This document shows positions 32,485 to 40,138 of a stretch of DNA of 64,000 nucleotides, one piece after another. The position numbers were made by a program, and so were the translations under genes. A model generated the notes under the pieces. That model saw only the letters and a list, made by a program, of their open reading frames with translations. It did not search any database and was not told the origin of the DNA. How positions within the stretch are numbered: the first letter of the stretch is position 1; every line of letters starts with the position of its first letter. Source of the DNA: a virus; IMG/VR virus record IMGVR_UViG_3300044797_000098, positions 248,001-312,000 of that record; one strand, written 5' to 3'.

Positions 32485-32717
32485 ACTAAAATCCTATATT
32501 TATTTATTTTGTATTCTAAATGGGGAAACGCGATTGCAATTCTATCGAGAATATATTCTTTTCTGTTTTGAGCAAGTGAAAAACATAATTTTATTAATTC
32601 ACCAATATTTGATGAGTTAACTGTTTCTTCATTTCTTCGTATCGCATCAATAACATAAATCATAGGGTTTATACCAATAACTTCTTGAGTTGCCCATCCA
32701 ATTTTTAATTCTGACAT
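32481..32717 (-). CDS. Small protein with C-terminal tail, 78 residues
   Basis: It starts MSELKIGWATQEVIGINPMI, has helices (GELIKLCFSLAQNRKEYILD), and ends EYKINKYRILV, a match to the tail with Lys -6, Tyr -5 and Leu -2. No domain recognised. It overlaps the GT2 gene start as ATGA. Confidence 0.68.
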   Translation of the reverse strand: MSELKIGWATQEVIGINPMIYVIDAIRRNEETVNSSNIGELIKLCFSLAQNRKEYILDRIAIAFPHLEYKINKYRILV

Positions 32718-32718
32718 A

Positions 32719-33114
32719 TTAATTCAGCATCTTTTTGTCATCTTTTACGACTGCCAGCATATCGTCTTCTTTTACTTCATCACTATCTTCTGGTGTAATT
32801 TCGCCCTCATATACCACGCACTCACTATCGTTAGCATACCAGCAGGTCTTTGCCATATCTTCCGCAATGTTGTGCAAAATAGCATTGGCGTCCTCATCGT
32901 CCATAATAAAATCATATTTGTCCGAATATTCAGGAAACTGTTTTGATTGCTCTAATAATGACATGAGTTTTTCTTTCATTTCAATTTCTTCCTCATCATC
33001 CATCTCTGGATCGATGTCAATTCCATCTTCTAACATATTCTGCAATACTATGTCAATTTGGTAATGAATTGCAGCGTGTTGTTGTTCGTGATCTAATTGG
33101 TAAAATAATTTCAT
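32719..33114 (-). CDS. Very acidic protein, 131 residues
   Basis: About a third of residues are Asp or Glu (PEMDDEEEIEMKEKLMSLLE, GEITPEDSDEVKEDDML). A helical N-terminal (FYQLDHEQQHAAIHYQID) precedes the acidic part. A GAGGAG site lies near the start. Acidity of this degree is seen in DNA mimics and anti-restriction proteins, but nothing here proves that. No family recognised. Confidence 0.68.
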   Translation of the reverse strand: MKLFYQLDHEQQHAAIHYQIDIVLQNMLEDGIDIDPEMDDEEEIEMKEKLMSLLEQSKQFPEYSDKYDFIMDDEDANAILHNIAEDMAKTCWYANDSECVVYEGEITPEDSDEVKEDDMLAVVKDDKKMLN

Positions 33115-33149
33115 TGTATAGTCTCCTCAATATATAATATATCAGCGTT

Positions 33150-33431
33150 TTATTTTTGGCATAATTTTTTCAACGCTGCAATTTCTTTAACGTATATTTT
33201 CTCTTCTTTTTTGTCAGTCGTGATCAATTCTATTTCAATTTCGTAAGCGCAATACTTACAATAAGAATATACTACACCTTGACCGCCAAAATTGTAAAAC
33301 TCCTGAAACTTCCCTGACATATCATGCCCAATCTCACATGCCTCTTTTGTCATTTTTTCTAAAATGATCTGGATTAAATGTTTTGTGTTATTTGCAAGCG
33401 GGCGAAGTTTTTCTATGTCGTCATTGTTCAT
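33150..33431 (-). CDS. Family F small zinc protein, copy 1
   Basis: 93 residues: MNNDDIEKLRPLANNTKHLI, then IGHDMSGKFQEFY and a CKYCAYEIEIEL zinc knuckle. It aligns with 33428-33721 (DIEKLRLLANDNHHFLTILL ... CRKCSYIIDV) and 34164-34445 (IEKYKTLADNTYQLIDLLML ... CNKCDYEVWV). Three clustered paralogues with one conserved helix and one CxxC. Function unknown. Confidence 0.73.
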   Translation of the reverse strand: MNNDDIEKLRPLANNTKHLIQIILEKMTKEACEIGHDMSGKFQEFYNFGGQGVVYSYCKYCAYEIEIELITTDKKEEKIYVKEIAALKKLCQK

Positions 33432-33721
33432 ACATTAGCCTTACAAAAACCTATTGTTCCAACATTGATATGTTCTATTAATACGTTTTTGTAATTAGTA
33501 TTACGACTACACTCAACATCAATAATATAACTACATTTTCTACAAGCCGACCTAACACCATCTGTGCCTTCATAATTATTATTATGGAGCCAATACCCGT
33601 ATGGCTCGCCCATATTGTGATTTTTTACTTCTTCTTTTATTATCTTATTTAATAATATCGTTAGAAAATGATGATTATCATTTGCCAGTAATCGTAATTT
33701 TTCTATATCCTCTTTTTTCAC
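33428..33721 (-). CDS. Family F small zinc protein, copy 2
   Basis: 97 residues, starting MKKEDIEKLRLLANDNHHFL, with a NHNMGEPYGYWLHNNN region and CRKCSYIIDVECSR. It overlaps copy 1 by four bases, consistent with tandem duplication. The C-terminus (GTIGFCKANV) differs and has no tail. Confidence 0.73.
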   Translation of the reverse strand: MKKEDIEKLRLLANDNHHFLTILLNKIIKEEVKNHNMGEPYGYWLHNNNYEGTDGVRSACRKCSYIIDVECSRNTNYKNVLIEHINVGTIGFCKANV

Positions 33722-34167
33722 GACAATACCAATATCGTATTAACTCTTCGATCCAATATATTTGGATCAGTTATATAATCTTCGGAACCAAAAATCTTAT
33801 TCAATTCTGCTTTTATTTTCTGTAATCCTTCATAATAACTATAATGATAGTCTTTACGCGAGATATCAACTTGGCTTAATCGATCACATAATGCCTTTGC
33901 ATTTGGGAATGTTATTGTCAATTTTTCGAATGCCTCTTTTCTTGCATTGTCTTTCATTTCCTCATATGCATCACAACCACTACAAGAACCATAATGATAT
34001 TCAATAAAACGATATTGACCGTCTCTTGTTGCTAAAAGACATACCGACCCTTGATAGTCATTTTCGCTTTTATCAATTATTATAGTCCAACCATCAAAAA
34101 GATATTCTATATCTTCTGACCATCTGCAACCTGTTGCTATTGTATCATTCCATTTTATAGGTTTCAT
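33718..34167 (-). CDS. Unknown protein with partial tail, 149 residues
   Basis: It has a Trp-rich N-terminal part (MKPIKWNDTIATGCRWSEDI), a CSGC pair (HYGSCSGCDAYEEM), and a helical second half. The end DRRVNTILVLS keeps Leu -2 and the hydrophobic run, but Thr is at -6. Placed between family F copies, overlapping each by four bases. Function unknown. Confidence 0.65.
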   Translation of the reverse strand: MKPIKWNDTIATGCRWSEDIEYLFDGWTIIIDKSENDYQGSVCLLATRDGQYRFIEYHYGSCSGCDAYEEMKDNARKEAFEKLTITFPNAKALCDRLSQVDISRKDYHYSYYEGLQKIKAELNKIFGSEDYITDPNILDRRVNTILVLS

Positions 34168-34445
34168 TTATATTCTCTCGTGCATTTCATATCTTCACAT
34201 TTCATTGTAAGCCCCTCATGCCCATTATTACATACCCAAACTTCATAATCACATTTATTACATTGCGTTGAAAACAATATAAAACCCCTACTATGTTCAA
34301 AACTTTGCGAACATATAGACATATTATGTCCATTATCATTTGCCTGTTGAACGATTTTTAACATTAATAAATCAATTAATTGATATGTATTATCTGCAAG
34401 GGTTTTATATTTTTCAATATCAATCATTCTGTTGCGTTTTCCCAT
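34164..34445 (-). CDS. Family F small zinc protein, copy 3
   Basis: 93 residues with IEKYKTLADNTYQLIDLLML, then DNGHNMSICSQSF and CNKCDYEVWVCNNG. It adds two more Cys near the end (KCEDMKC). The start overlaps the preceding gene by 22 bases; the internal ATG MIDIEKYK (residue 7) would give a four-base overlap and may be the real start. Confidence 0.72.
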   Translation of the reverse strand: MGKRNRMIDIEKYKTLADNTYQLIDLLMLKIVQQANDNGHNMSICSQSFEHSRGFILFSTQCNKCDYEVWVCNNGHEGLTMKCEDMKCTREYK

Positions 34446-34804
34446 CCAGCAGTATAACCTTCACAAAAAGATCTTAATGCACTAATACAATCATCCATAC
34501 CATATACATATATAGATGATGTATAACTGTTATATACATAAAACTTGTAATCAGGATATTGACTTTCTAATAAATAGAATAATTTCTTAATACATTTATC
34601 ATCATTTGATGATGCCAATACGATTTTATTTTCCTCGGTATGATTTGGACAATATGTCTGATGATTAGGATATATTTCATCGCATAATTCACATCTTGAA
34701 TAGATCATGTTTTGATCCTTTAATGTAGGGCAATTATTTATATGTCCTTCGGATTGAATAACTCCACCGCATAAATTACATTTTCTTCCGTCGAATGTTG
34801 TCAT
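34424..34804 (-). CDS. Multi-zinc-knuckle protein, 126 residues
   Basis: Two or three Cys/His clusters at the N-terminus: CNLCGGVIQSEGHINNCP, CELCDEIYPNHQTYCPNH. An alpha/beta C-terminal half (IKKLFYLLESQYPDYKFYVY) follows. The end, EGYTAGWENATE, has no tail. Overlaps the RNA ligase by four bases, but no RNA-binding fold is recognised. Confidence 0.7.
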   Translation of the reverse strand: MTTFDGRKCNLCGGVIQSEGHINNCPTLKDQNMIYSRCELCDEIYPNHQTYCPNHTEENKIVLASSNDDKCIKKLFYLLESQYPDYKFYVYNSYTSSIYVYGMDDCISALRSFCEGYTAGWENATE

Positions 34805-35448
34805 TTTCTTAATCCGTTTCTAATAATTTCTTTATGAGACCAATGTTCGTCTGTATTAACGTGATTTGCTCTAACCTGTTTCATCACCGATTTAAAAAAA
34901 TCCTTATCATCAAACTCGTCTGCAATTCTCACAACAATTCCTTCTTTTTCTCCGCCACATAACGATTTACCTAACATTAATTTTTTTGTTAGTTTTTCCA
35001 ATTCTTTTTCTGAACTAACTATTCCTGTCCATAAAACTGGAACCGTTGGAACTCCAAGCATTTCTGCCCACTCACATACACCGTCCCAAGATAGCCATAT
35101 ATCATTTGTCCTAATTGCGAACAATAAAAAATATGCTGGTAATTCACTGTATGCTATGGAATGCAATGCAAAAACGTTTTCTCCAAAAAATTGAAAACCT
35201 TCGGGAAGAAAAGATTTTATCGATGAATGGAATGCTTTAATATGATCGAACGATGGATGTGTTGGCGAATGTGAATGTGTTCGGGCAAAAACATTATCTT
35301 TCTCAATGGAACAATTTGATCCATCGATTTTTTCTGATACAATAATGGGCTTTGACAATAATGTTGATACATCAAACGCAACTTTATCGTCGGAACCTTT
35401 TCCTACTGACCAAGGAAGGTGTGGCGTGCGATTATATTTCTTGCTCAT
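34801..35448 (-). CDS. RNA ligase (nucleotidyltransferase superfamily)
   Basis: 215 residues comprising a minimal adenylyltransferase domain. Motif I is SEKIDGSNCS, whose Lys forms the AMP adduct (about residue 40). Motif III lies in FQFFGENVFAL, motif IV is KEGIVVRI, and a motif V-like Lys is in SVMKQVRANH. These are the ligase motifs in order. It seals 3'-OH and 5'-phosphate RNA ends and could work with the Pnk at 42573. No OB or C-terminal specificity domain is visible. Confidence 0.87.
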   Translation of the reverse strand: MSKKYNRTPHLPWSVGKGSDDKVAFDVSTLLSKPIIVSEKIDGSNCSIEKDNVFARTHSHSPTHPSFDHIKAFHSSIKSFLPEGFQFFGENVFALHSIAYSELPAYFLLFAIRTNDIWLSWDGVCEWAEMLGVPTVPVLWTGIVSSEKELEKLTKKLMLGKSLCGGEKEGIVVRIADEFDDKDFFKSVMKQVRANHVNTDEHWSHKEIIRNGLRK

Positions 35449-35849
35449 TTTAATAAAATATATTTCTCAAACTTTGATTTTAATTTATTAAACTCTGCTG
35501 AAAAATCATCATTAACTGGAAGCGCCATATATGGCATTGAAAATAAATATTTTTGTTCGGAGGTCATATTTTTTCTATTGGGCTGTGTAATCCAAGTATA
35601 TACATATGAAGTTATTTTATGAAAATCGGTTCTCCCATATGTTATACCACTCGCAGCAATCCAATCATCATTAAATTTAAATGGTAAATGATATTGAGTG
35701 GCAAACCACCAATTTTCTCTAACTCCAACATGCGGAAGATAGCCAATTTCTGACCAACAAGGGCAATTCTTTGGGTCTGAACAACCAAAATCTTCTTTAT
35801 TTTCGCCACCTTTATATTTCATAGGGGCGCCACAAACCGTGCATTTCAT
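35445..35849 (-). CDS. Zinc-ribbon protein with C-terminal tail, 134 residues
   Basis: The N-terminus MKCTVCGAPMKYKGGENKED is a CxxC ribbon, completed by CSDPKNCPCW. The middle is Trp/Phe-rich (VGVRENWWFATQYHLPFKFN). It ends KSKFEKYILLK, the tail with terminal Lys. Overlaps the RNA ligase start by four bases, so it is a potential cofactor gene, though unproven. Confidence 0.72.
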   Translation of the reverse strand: MKCTVCGAPMKYKGGENKEDFGCSDPKNCPCWSEIGYLPHVGVRENWWFATQYHLPFKFNDDWIAASGITYGRTDFHKITSYVYTWITQPNRKNMTSEQKYLFSMPYMALPVNDDFSAEFNKLKSKFEKYILLK

Positions 35850-35896
35850 AGCATCACCAATTTAATTGCTAATGTTTTTAGGGCAAGGTGCGTAAA

Positions 35897-36463
35897 TTAT
35901 TTTAATTTTGATTTGGCTTCTGCCTCTTCAATGAATGACTTATATTTAGATGCATCAACATTATGTTTTTTAGCACATTGTCTTGCATGAACCTTTGCAT
36001 GAGCGGGGGATGATGCTAAACGATTATCTTTGCATACGGGACATTTTACGAATGCGTCTTCGTTGTCTGCATATTTTTCGAGCAGTATTTCTAATGATGA
36101 TTTCTTTTTCTTCTTTTCTAAATCTTTTATTTTGATGCCCGGATATTCACTATGAACTTTTCTAACCACTGTATTTTGCAACTCTTTAAGGCTTCCTGAC
36201 CACCATTCAGGTGCTGAACTATATTGATGCACGCGCGCTATCGCATTTGCTCCCTGCGCTTCTGAATTGACCGGAAAATGCTGAACATTTGATTTATTTT
36301 TGGGATGATTGACATCTACTGCAACTGTCCCTCTATGACGGGATTTTGCGGAGGGTTTTAGGTTTTTACTTTTCTTTTTTTCCTTTACCGCTTTCGCAAT
36401 AACTTCCAATGGCTGATCACACCAATATTCAAACTTTTCTGCTAATTTATTAAAATTATCCAT
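35897..36463 (-). CDS. Basic protein with C-terminal zinc-finger-like segment, 188 residues
   Basis: A Lys-rich N-terminal linker (about 22-45), a central domain with RGTVAVDVNHPKNKS, WWSGSLKELQNTVVRKVHSE and a Lys-rich stretch, then CPVCKDNRLASSPAHAKVHA with a further Cys/His pair, like a C2H2 finger. Likely to bind nucleic acid. It is divergent from the metalloprotease genes at 36497. A 47-base gap follows the previous gene. Confidence 0.7.
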   Translation of the reverse strand: MDNFNKLAEKFEYWCDQPLEVIAKAVKEKKKSKNLKPSAKSRHRGTVAVDVNHPKNKSNVQHFPVNSEAQGANAIARVHQYSSAPEWWSGSLKELQNTVVRKVHSEYPGIKIKDLEKKKKKSSLEILLEKYADNEDAFVKCPVCKDNRLASSPAHAKVHARQCAKKHNVDASKYKSFIEEAEAKSKLK

Positions 36464-36496
36464 AGTATGAATATACTAATTTATTCATATATACCA

Positions 36497-37114
36497 GTGA
36501 GGAAGTTTTTCGTATTTATTGTTGCTTTATCATTATGTTATGGCTGTTCCTCAACTTAACCTCTGTTAATTCCAGTTTTATCCTCGAATGGTAAATCCGT
36601 TCAAACCAATGTGTATATAGATCATAGTTTTTCTATATCCGAAGAAACTGATATAACTAATGCGTTAAAATCTTGGGAATGTTCTTTAAATTACAAAATA
36701 AGATTTAAAATATATTACAACGCACACAACGAAGATATTGACACCAGTAATAATAAGGATTTATTTATACGAAAAACTGATCAAAAAGATCCAAGAATAA
36801 TTACTGCCAATGAAAAATTACAACAAGGCGATGATAGAAAGGATAGGTTTGTTGTTGGATTATTTTTAATTGGAACCGATCATCCAAGTGTTATATTATT
36901 AAGTATGGATAGAATTAATTCTGATTTGTGGCAGATCACTGCGCATGAGGCAGGACATTTTTTAACTGGAAGCAGTCATTCTGATGACAAAAATAGTATT
37001 ATGTATAGATTTGCCGATCTTGCATCGAAAGATATAACCGAACTCGATGTAAAAAAGGCCTGTTCTATTTATGAATTTAATTGTAATGATATGAAAGTAT
37101 GTAATATTAAATGA
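36497..37114 (+). pseudogene. Matrixin-like metalloprotease with lipoprotein signal, interrupted by in-frame TAA
   Basis: A GTG at 36497 (in frame with an ATG at 36467) opens RKFFVFIVALSLCYGCSST, a lipoprotein signal with lipobox Cys, and stops at TAA 36557-36559. The same frame continues without interruption through a GTG at 36611. That part encodes a 167-residue domain with HEAGHFLTGSSHS and a Met-turn NSIMY, like matrixins but with one extra residue between the His groups. One base change (CAA to TAA) would explain the break. As it stands the protease lacks its export signal. The stop may be real decay, readthrough or a sequence error. Confidence 0.72.
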
Positions 37115-37836
37115 AAATAAAACTATATTACTTTTTCCGTTTCATAACATTATTATTTCTCATATTCATAACGATTTGCGCAATTCAATCATTCATTCCG
37201 AAAAGCCTATCAAACGATACACCACAACCAATTATTGAACATACGCAAACATTATTAACATCACAACCAAAAGAACCCATTTATATTACATCTATTATTT
37301 TAATAGACCCAGTATTCTCAAAAATTGAGATCGATACAATAAAAGATGCTTTGGATCGATGGGTGTATGCTACAAATGGAATAATAAATATCACCTACGA
37401 AGTCGGTTATTATCCCAATATGAAAATAAAATTGCGTAAAAACTCATTATTAAATATAATCAGAATTAAACCAACAAACGAAAATAATCCATTAATTAAT
37501 CGAATTGAGGCATTATTGCAAGTGCCTATTGTTGGATACGCAGACATTGACAACGAAACCAATCAGGATATCACAACAATTTATATAGTTAATGGAAACA
37601 TTGACAACATTGAGGAATATAAAACAACCGTGCAACACGAGTTCGCACATGCTGGTTTAAAAATGCTTCATCTTCGCGATTATTCTCTTATGGTGCCGGG
37701 CGCAGATTTTGCCTCATCATATATAACGCAAACGGATTTAAAATACTTTTGTTATTTATATAACTGCGATGCTGAACAATTAAATCCGTATGATCCCGCC
37801 CCGATCTGTTCCGACACAACATTTCATTTGTTTTAA
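37111..37836 (+). CDS. Membrane-anchored metalloprotease-like protein
   Basis: 241 residues. An N-terminal hydrophobic helix (YYFFRFITLLFLIFITICAI) is a signal anchor. The mature part carries HEFAHAGLKMLHLRDYS, an H-E-x-x-H zinc site with further His, and Met in SLMVPG nearby as a possible Met-turn. Its layout matches the preceding gene (D-x-Y-F/IYEFNCN at the end versus YLYNCD), so the two are paralogues. Spacing departs from the standard metzincin HExxHxxGxxH. It probably acts outside the cytoplasm, perhaps on envelope proteins. Confidence 0.72.
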   Translation: MKIKLYYFFRFITLLFLIFITICAIQSFIPKSLSNDTPQPIIEHTQTLLTSQPKEPIYITSIILIDPVFSKIEIDTIKDALDRWVYATNGIINITYEVGYYPNMKIKLRKNSLLNIIRIKPTNENNPLINRIEALLQVPIVGYADIDNETNQDITTIYIVNGNIDNIEEYKTTVQHEFAHAGLKMLHLRDYSLMVPGADFASSYITQTDLKYFCYLYNCDAEQLNPYDPAPICSDTTFHLF

Positions 37837-38531
37837 AATAACACAACCATCATTTGTGCTCGATCAGCAGACGGAACCTCATTAGCAAACAATTTTATTT
37901 CTCTTTTGTTTTTGCTCTTTAACACTTTATCTTCAAAACGCCTTATATCCATTTTTGGAAACATTTTACAAAATAACCTACAATACATAAGGCTTTTACT
38001 ATTCAATATCAATTCTTGGATGATTTCTAAATCTTTTTCATCTTTTGATAGTTTTGCATATTGAAAAAGATATCGCGGTCGTTTTGATTTCAATACGCTT
38101 TCTCTAAAATTATTGTATGGATATGTTTTAATGAAACACATATATAGATATTTTGCTTTTATATTATTTGATTGAGCAACAATATCTCCAATTTTATTCT
38201 TATCCGCTCCATTAACGAAACAAGCAAAACGGGCCATTTCTTCATAATCATTTGATTTAATAATTGCATCTTGCAATTTTTTTATATTTGCTTTTCCTAT
38301 GTTGGAGGCAAAACGGTAAATCAAACGACCGTTGCCGGTTTTACATATATAATTTTCTATTCGCGTAGTCCTGACTCCAATGAACTCTAATTCATATGCA
38401 AGTCGCAACGCCAGATATGTATTTTTAGTCTCGAATATATAATCTTCTAATTCTTTTATTTGCTCTAATCGTTCTTTTTTATCTTCAATTTTTATTACAT
38501 TAGTGATGGCAGAAAGAAAAATATTTTCCAC
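37833..38531 (-). CDS. Alpha-helical repeat protein, 232 residues
   Basis: Tandem repeats of about 30 residues with the theme I-x-x-(S/T)-x-(N/D)-x-x-x-x-x-x-F-A: IENYICKTGNGRLIYRFASN, LQDAIIKSNDYEEMARFACF, RESVLKSKRPRYLFQYAKLS, FEDKVLKSKNKREIKLFANE. Such helical repeats occur widely in large-phage proteins and probably mediate binding. Converges on the metalloprotease gene with a four-base overlap. Function unknown. Confidence 0.75.
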   Translation of the reverse strand: MENIFLSAITNVIKIEDKKERLEQIKELEDYIFETKNTYLALRLAYELEFIGVRTTRIENYICKTGNGRLIYRFASNIGKANIKKLQDAIIKSNDYEEMARFACFVNGADKNKIGDIVAQSNNIKAKYLYMCFIKTYPYNNFRESVLKSKRPRYLFQYAKLSKDEKDLEIIQELILNSKSLMYCRLFCKMFPKMDIRRFEDKVLKSKNKREIKLFANEVPSADRAQMMVVLF

Positions 38532-38559
38532 ATAATAAATGTATAAAAATTAGTATGAC

Positions 38560-38655
38560 TTATTTTATGAAAACTTCAACAACAAAAAATACGATAGATA
38601 TGATTATTATCATTTCAATTAATTGGTCTTTTGTTATATCGCCGTTATGTTTCAT
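38560..38655 (-). CDS. 31-residue single-pass membrane peptide
   Basis: MKHNGDITKDQLIEMIIIIS continues into VFFVVEVFIK: a short polar N-terminus then one transmembrane helix. AAGG lies seven bases before the ATG. It lies between the HSP20 terminator and the helical-repeat gene. Small phage membrane peptides can affect lysis or superinfection; no evidence for either here. Confidence 0.55.
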   Translation of the reverse strand: MKHNGDITKDQLIEMIIIISIVFFVVEVFIK

Positions 38656-38664
38656 ATATTTACC

Positions 38665-38703
38665 TTAAAATAAGAAAGGCTCGCCCATTGGAGTAAGCGA
38701 GCC
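38665..38703 (-). terminator. Terminator after HSP20 gene
   Basis: GGCTCGC / GCGAGCC, a 7-bp GC stem (38678-38684, 38697-38703) with a 12-base loop, followed on the minus strand by TTTCTTATTTT. It closes the HSP20 unit, which has its own promoter. Confidence 0.75.
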
Positions 38704-38732
38704 CTTCCCTTCCTATTTTCGATTATTTATCA

Positions 38733-39167
38733 TCATTTAATTTCTATCTTTTTTATTTCTGATTTTATCTTATCTTCAATCTTATTGAAAGACAATATCA
38801 AAACTCCATCTGCTAAATCAGCAGAAAGAGAATTAAGATCGCAATCGGTCGATACGCTGAACGAGGCTTCTACAATACCTTGTATCTTGCCTTTTCTTTC
38901 AGCCCTCACACGGATCGTATTGCCTTCCTGACTAATATCAATATCTTCTTTTTTTATACCCGGAACATCAACCGTATAACTAATTTTGCCATCTACAATT
39001 GATGGACTAATTAGGTTATTGGTAATATTCAACATGTCATCAAACTTATCCCATATTGAGTTATGGAATGTTGCCATACTGTCAAACCATTTACCGATAT
39101 TATTATTTGTTTTCTTCACGATTTCATTAGTGTAATTAGAATTAAAGGGGTTATATCTTGCTAACAT
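38733..39167 (-). CDS. HSP20 small heat-shock protein
   Basis: 144 residues. The alpha-crystallin domain covers about 50-140: ISYTVDVPGIKKEDIDISQE, TIRVRAERKG, then the hallmark ADLADGVLILSFNKIED. A bacterial-type protein, with an N-terminal helix-rich arm and a short C-terminal IEIK that can act as the I-x-I oligomer anchor. HSP20 holds unfolding proteins in a refoldable state; phage copies are known in cyanophages and other large phages. It is transcribed alone between a good sigma70 promoter and a terminator. Confidence 0.93.
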   Translation of the reverse strand: MLARYNPFNSNYTNEIVKKTNNNIGKWFDSMATFHNSIWDKFDDMLNITNNLISPSIVDGKISYTVDVPGIKKEDIDISQEGNTIRVRAERKGKIQGIVEASFSVSTDCDLNSLSADLADGVLILSFNKIEDKIKSEIKKIEIK

Positions 39168-39196
39168 GATTTTTCTCCTTTCTTTCGAATTAATTC

Positions 39197-39252
39197 GGAA
39201 GGTTTCCGGCCTTCCTTACTGACTAATATAACCAAGCGTCTGAACCTGTCAA
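39197..39252 (-). promoter_or_regulatory. HSP20 promoter and 5' leader hairpin
   Basis: TTGACA (39252-39247), a 16-base spacer, and TATATT (39230-39225) on the minus strand. The expected start near 39218 leaves a leader of about 50 bases with a hairpin GGAAGG-N7-CCTTCC (39215-39197) followed by AAAGGAG before the ATG. The leader could act as an RNA thermometer, but pairing to the SD is not clear by eye. Confidence 0.7.
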
Positions 39253-39311
39253 GCCCCTTGGCCACATCACATATCTAATTATGCCCATATTAAAATGAAA
39301 ATAATTTACCA

Positions 39312-39515
39312 CTATTTTAATAGGATTAGAGGTTCGAGGATTTCGTAATAGATTGGGAAACTGTTTTTCAAAACATCTATAAATATAGGATCATTATGAT
39401 TTTGAATAAACAATCGTTTTAGGTCTTTAATTGAATTAAGTATTCTTATTTTATTTGTATAATTATGTTGTATTGAGTTTAAGCGTAAATAATCTAATAT
39501 CTCACTCATTTTCAA
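39312..39515 (-). CDS. Small protein with C-terminal tail, 67 residues
   Basis: It starts MKMSEILDYLRLNSIQHNYT, is helical and basic, and ends FPIYYEILEPLILLK. The tail has Pro at -6 instead of Lys, but keeps Leu -2 and the hydrophobic run. Overlaps the membrane gene by four bases. Confidence 0.65.
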   Translation of the reverse strand: MKMSEILDYLRLNSIQHNYTNKIRILNSIKDLKRLFIQNHNDPIFIDVLKNSFPIYYEILEPLILLK

Positions 39516-39754
39516 TCTTTCGCAAAATATGCTAATCCAAGTATTGTTGCTATTGTTGCAAAAAACGCAGCATAACTAACATCATAGGATAGGAATGTCA
39601 TTATTGTTTTTTGGCTTTCTGGGACTAATGTTAGTAATCCTAATCGTATCCCGTATATTCCTCCTATCAAAACGGCAATTCCCCAAAATACTCCTTTGAC
39701 GAAAAGAACATATAGGATATATCCAATGATTGCAAGTGATACTAACACTATCAT
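39512..39754 (-). CDS. Membrane protein with three helices, 80 residues
   Basis: Nearly all hydrophobic: MIVLVSLAIIGYILYVLFVK, GVFWGIAVLIGGIYGIRLGL, and a C-terminal helix YAAFFATIATILGLAYFAKD. No charge pattern or motif points to holin or transporter. Abuts the next gene exactly. Confidence 0.7.
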   Translation of the reverse strand: MIVLVSLAIIGYILYVLFVKGVFWGIAVLIGGIYGIRLGLLTLVPESQKTIMTFLSYDVSYAAFFATIATILGLAYFAKD

Positions 39755-40135
39755 TTATACCAATACCAATAGGTGCTCAATTTTATTCCATAAATCTTGG
39801 TGAGATATATCCAATGGAAGAGGTGGATCAAAACACTTTAATATTTTATCAGGATATGAACCATAACATTTTTGATATGAACAAGTGTAAATTACATTTT
39901 TGCCAAAACACGCCGGTTCCATACAATTGCAATTGTATCGAAGTAAAAACTCATATCCATGTAGATCATCAATGTTTCTATCAAAACTACATTTACCATC
40001 TTTACTTTGGTAATACCATATTGTGTCGTGGTTATTGGAACAAAATAGTTCTAAACCTCCATTTATTCCATATTCACGCGGATCATCGTCCCATTTATCG
40101 TCGCATATAATGCATTTAGGATAGATTATGTTCAT
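39755..40135 (-). CDS. Cys-rich protein with C-terminal tail, 126 residues
   Basis: CIICDDKWDDDPREYG, FCSNNHDTIWYYQSKDGKC, NCNCMEPACFG and TCSYQKC give many Cys, probably two zinc sites. The end DLWNKIEHLLVLV follows the shared tail with His at -6. No recognised domain. Lies between membrane and secreted proteins. Confidence 0.7.
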   Translation of the reverse strand: MNIIYPKCIICDDKWDDDPREYGINGGLELFCSNNHDTIWYYQSKDGKCSFDRNIDDLHGYEFLLRYNCNCMEPACFGKNVIYTCSYQKCYGSYPDKILKCFDPPLPLDISHQDLWNKIEHLLVLV

Positions 40136-40138
40136 GAA

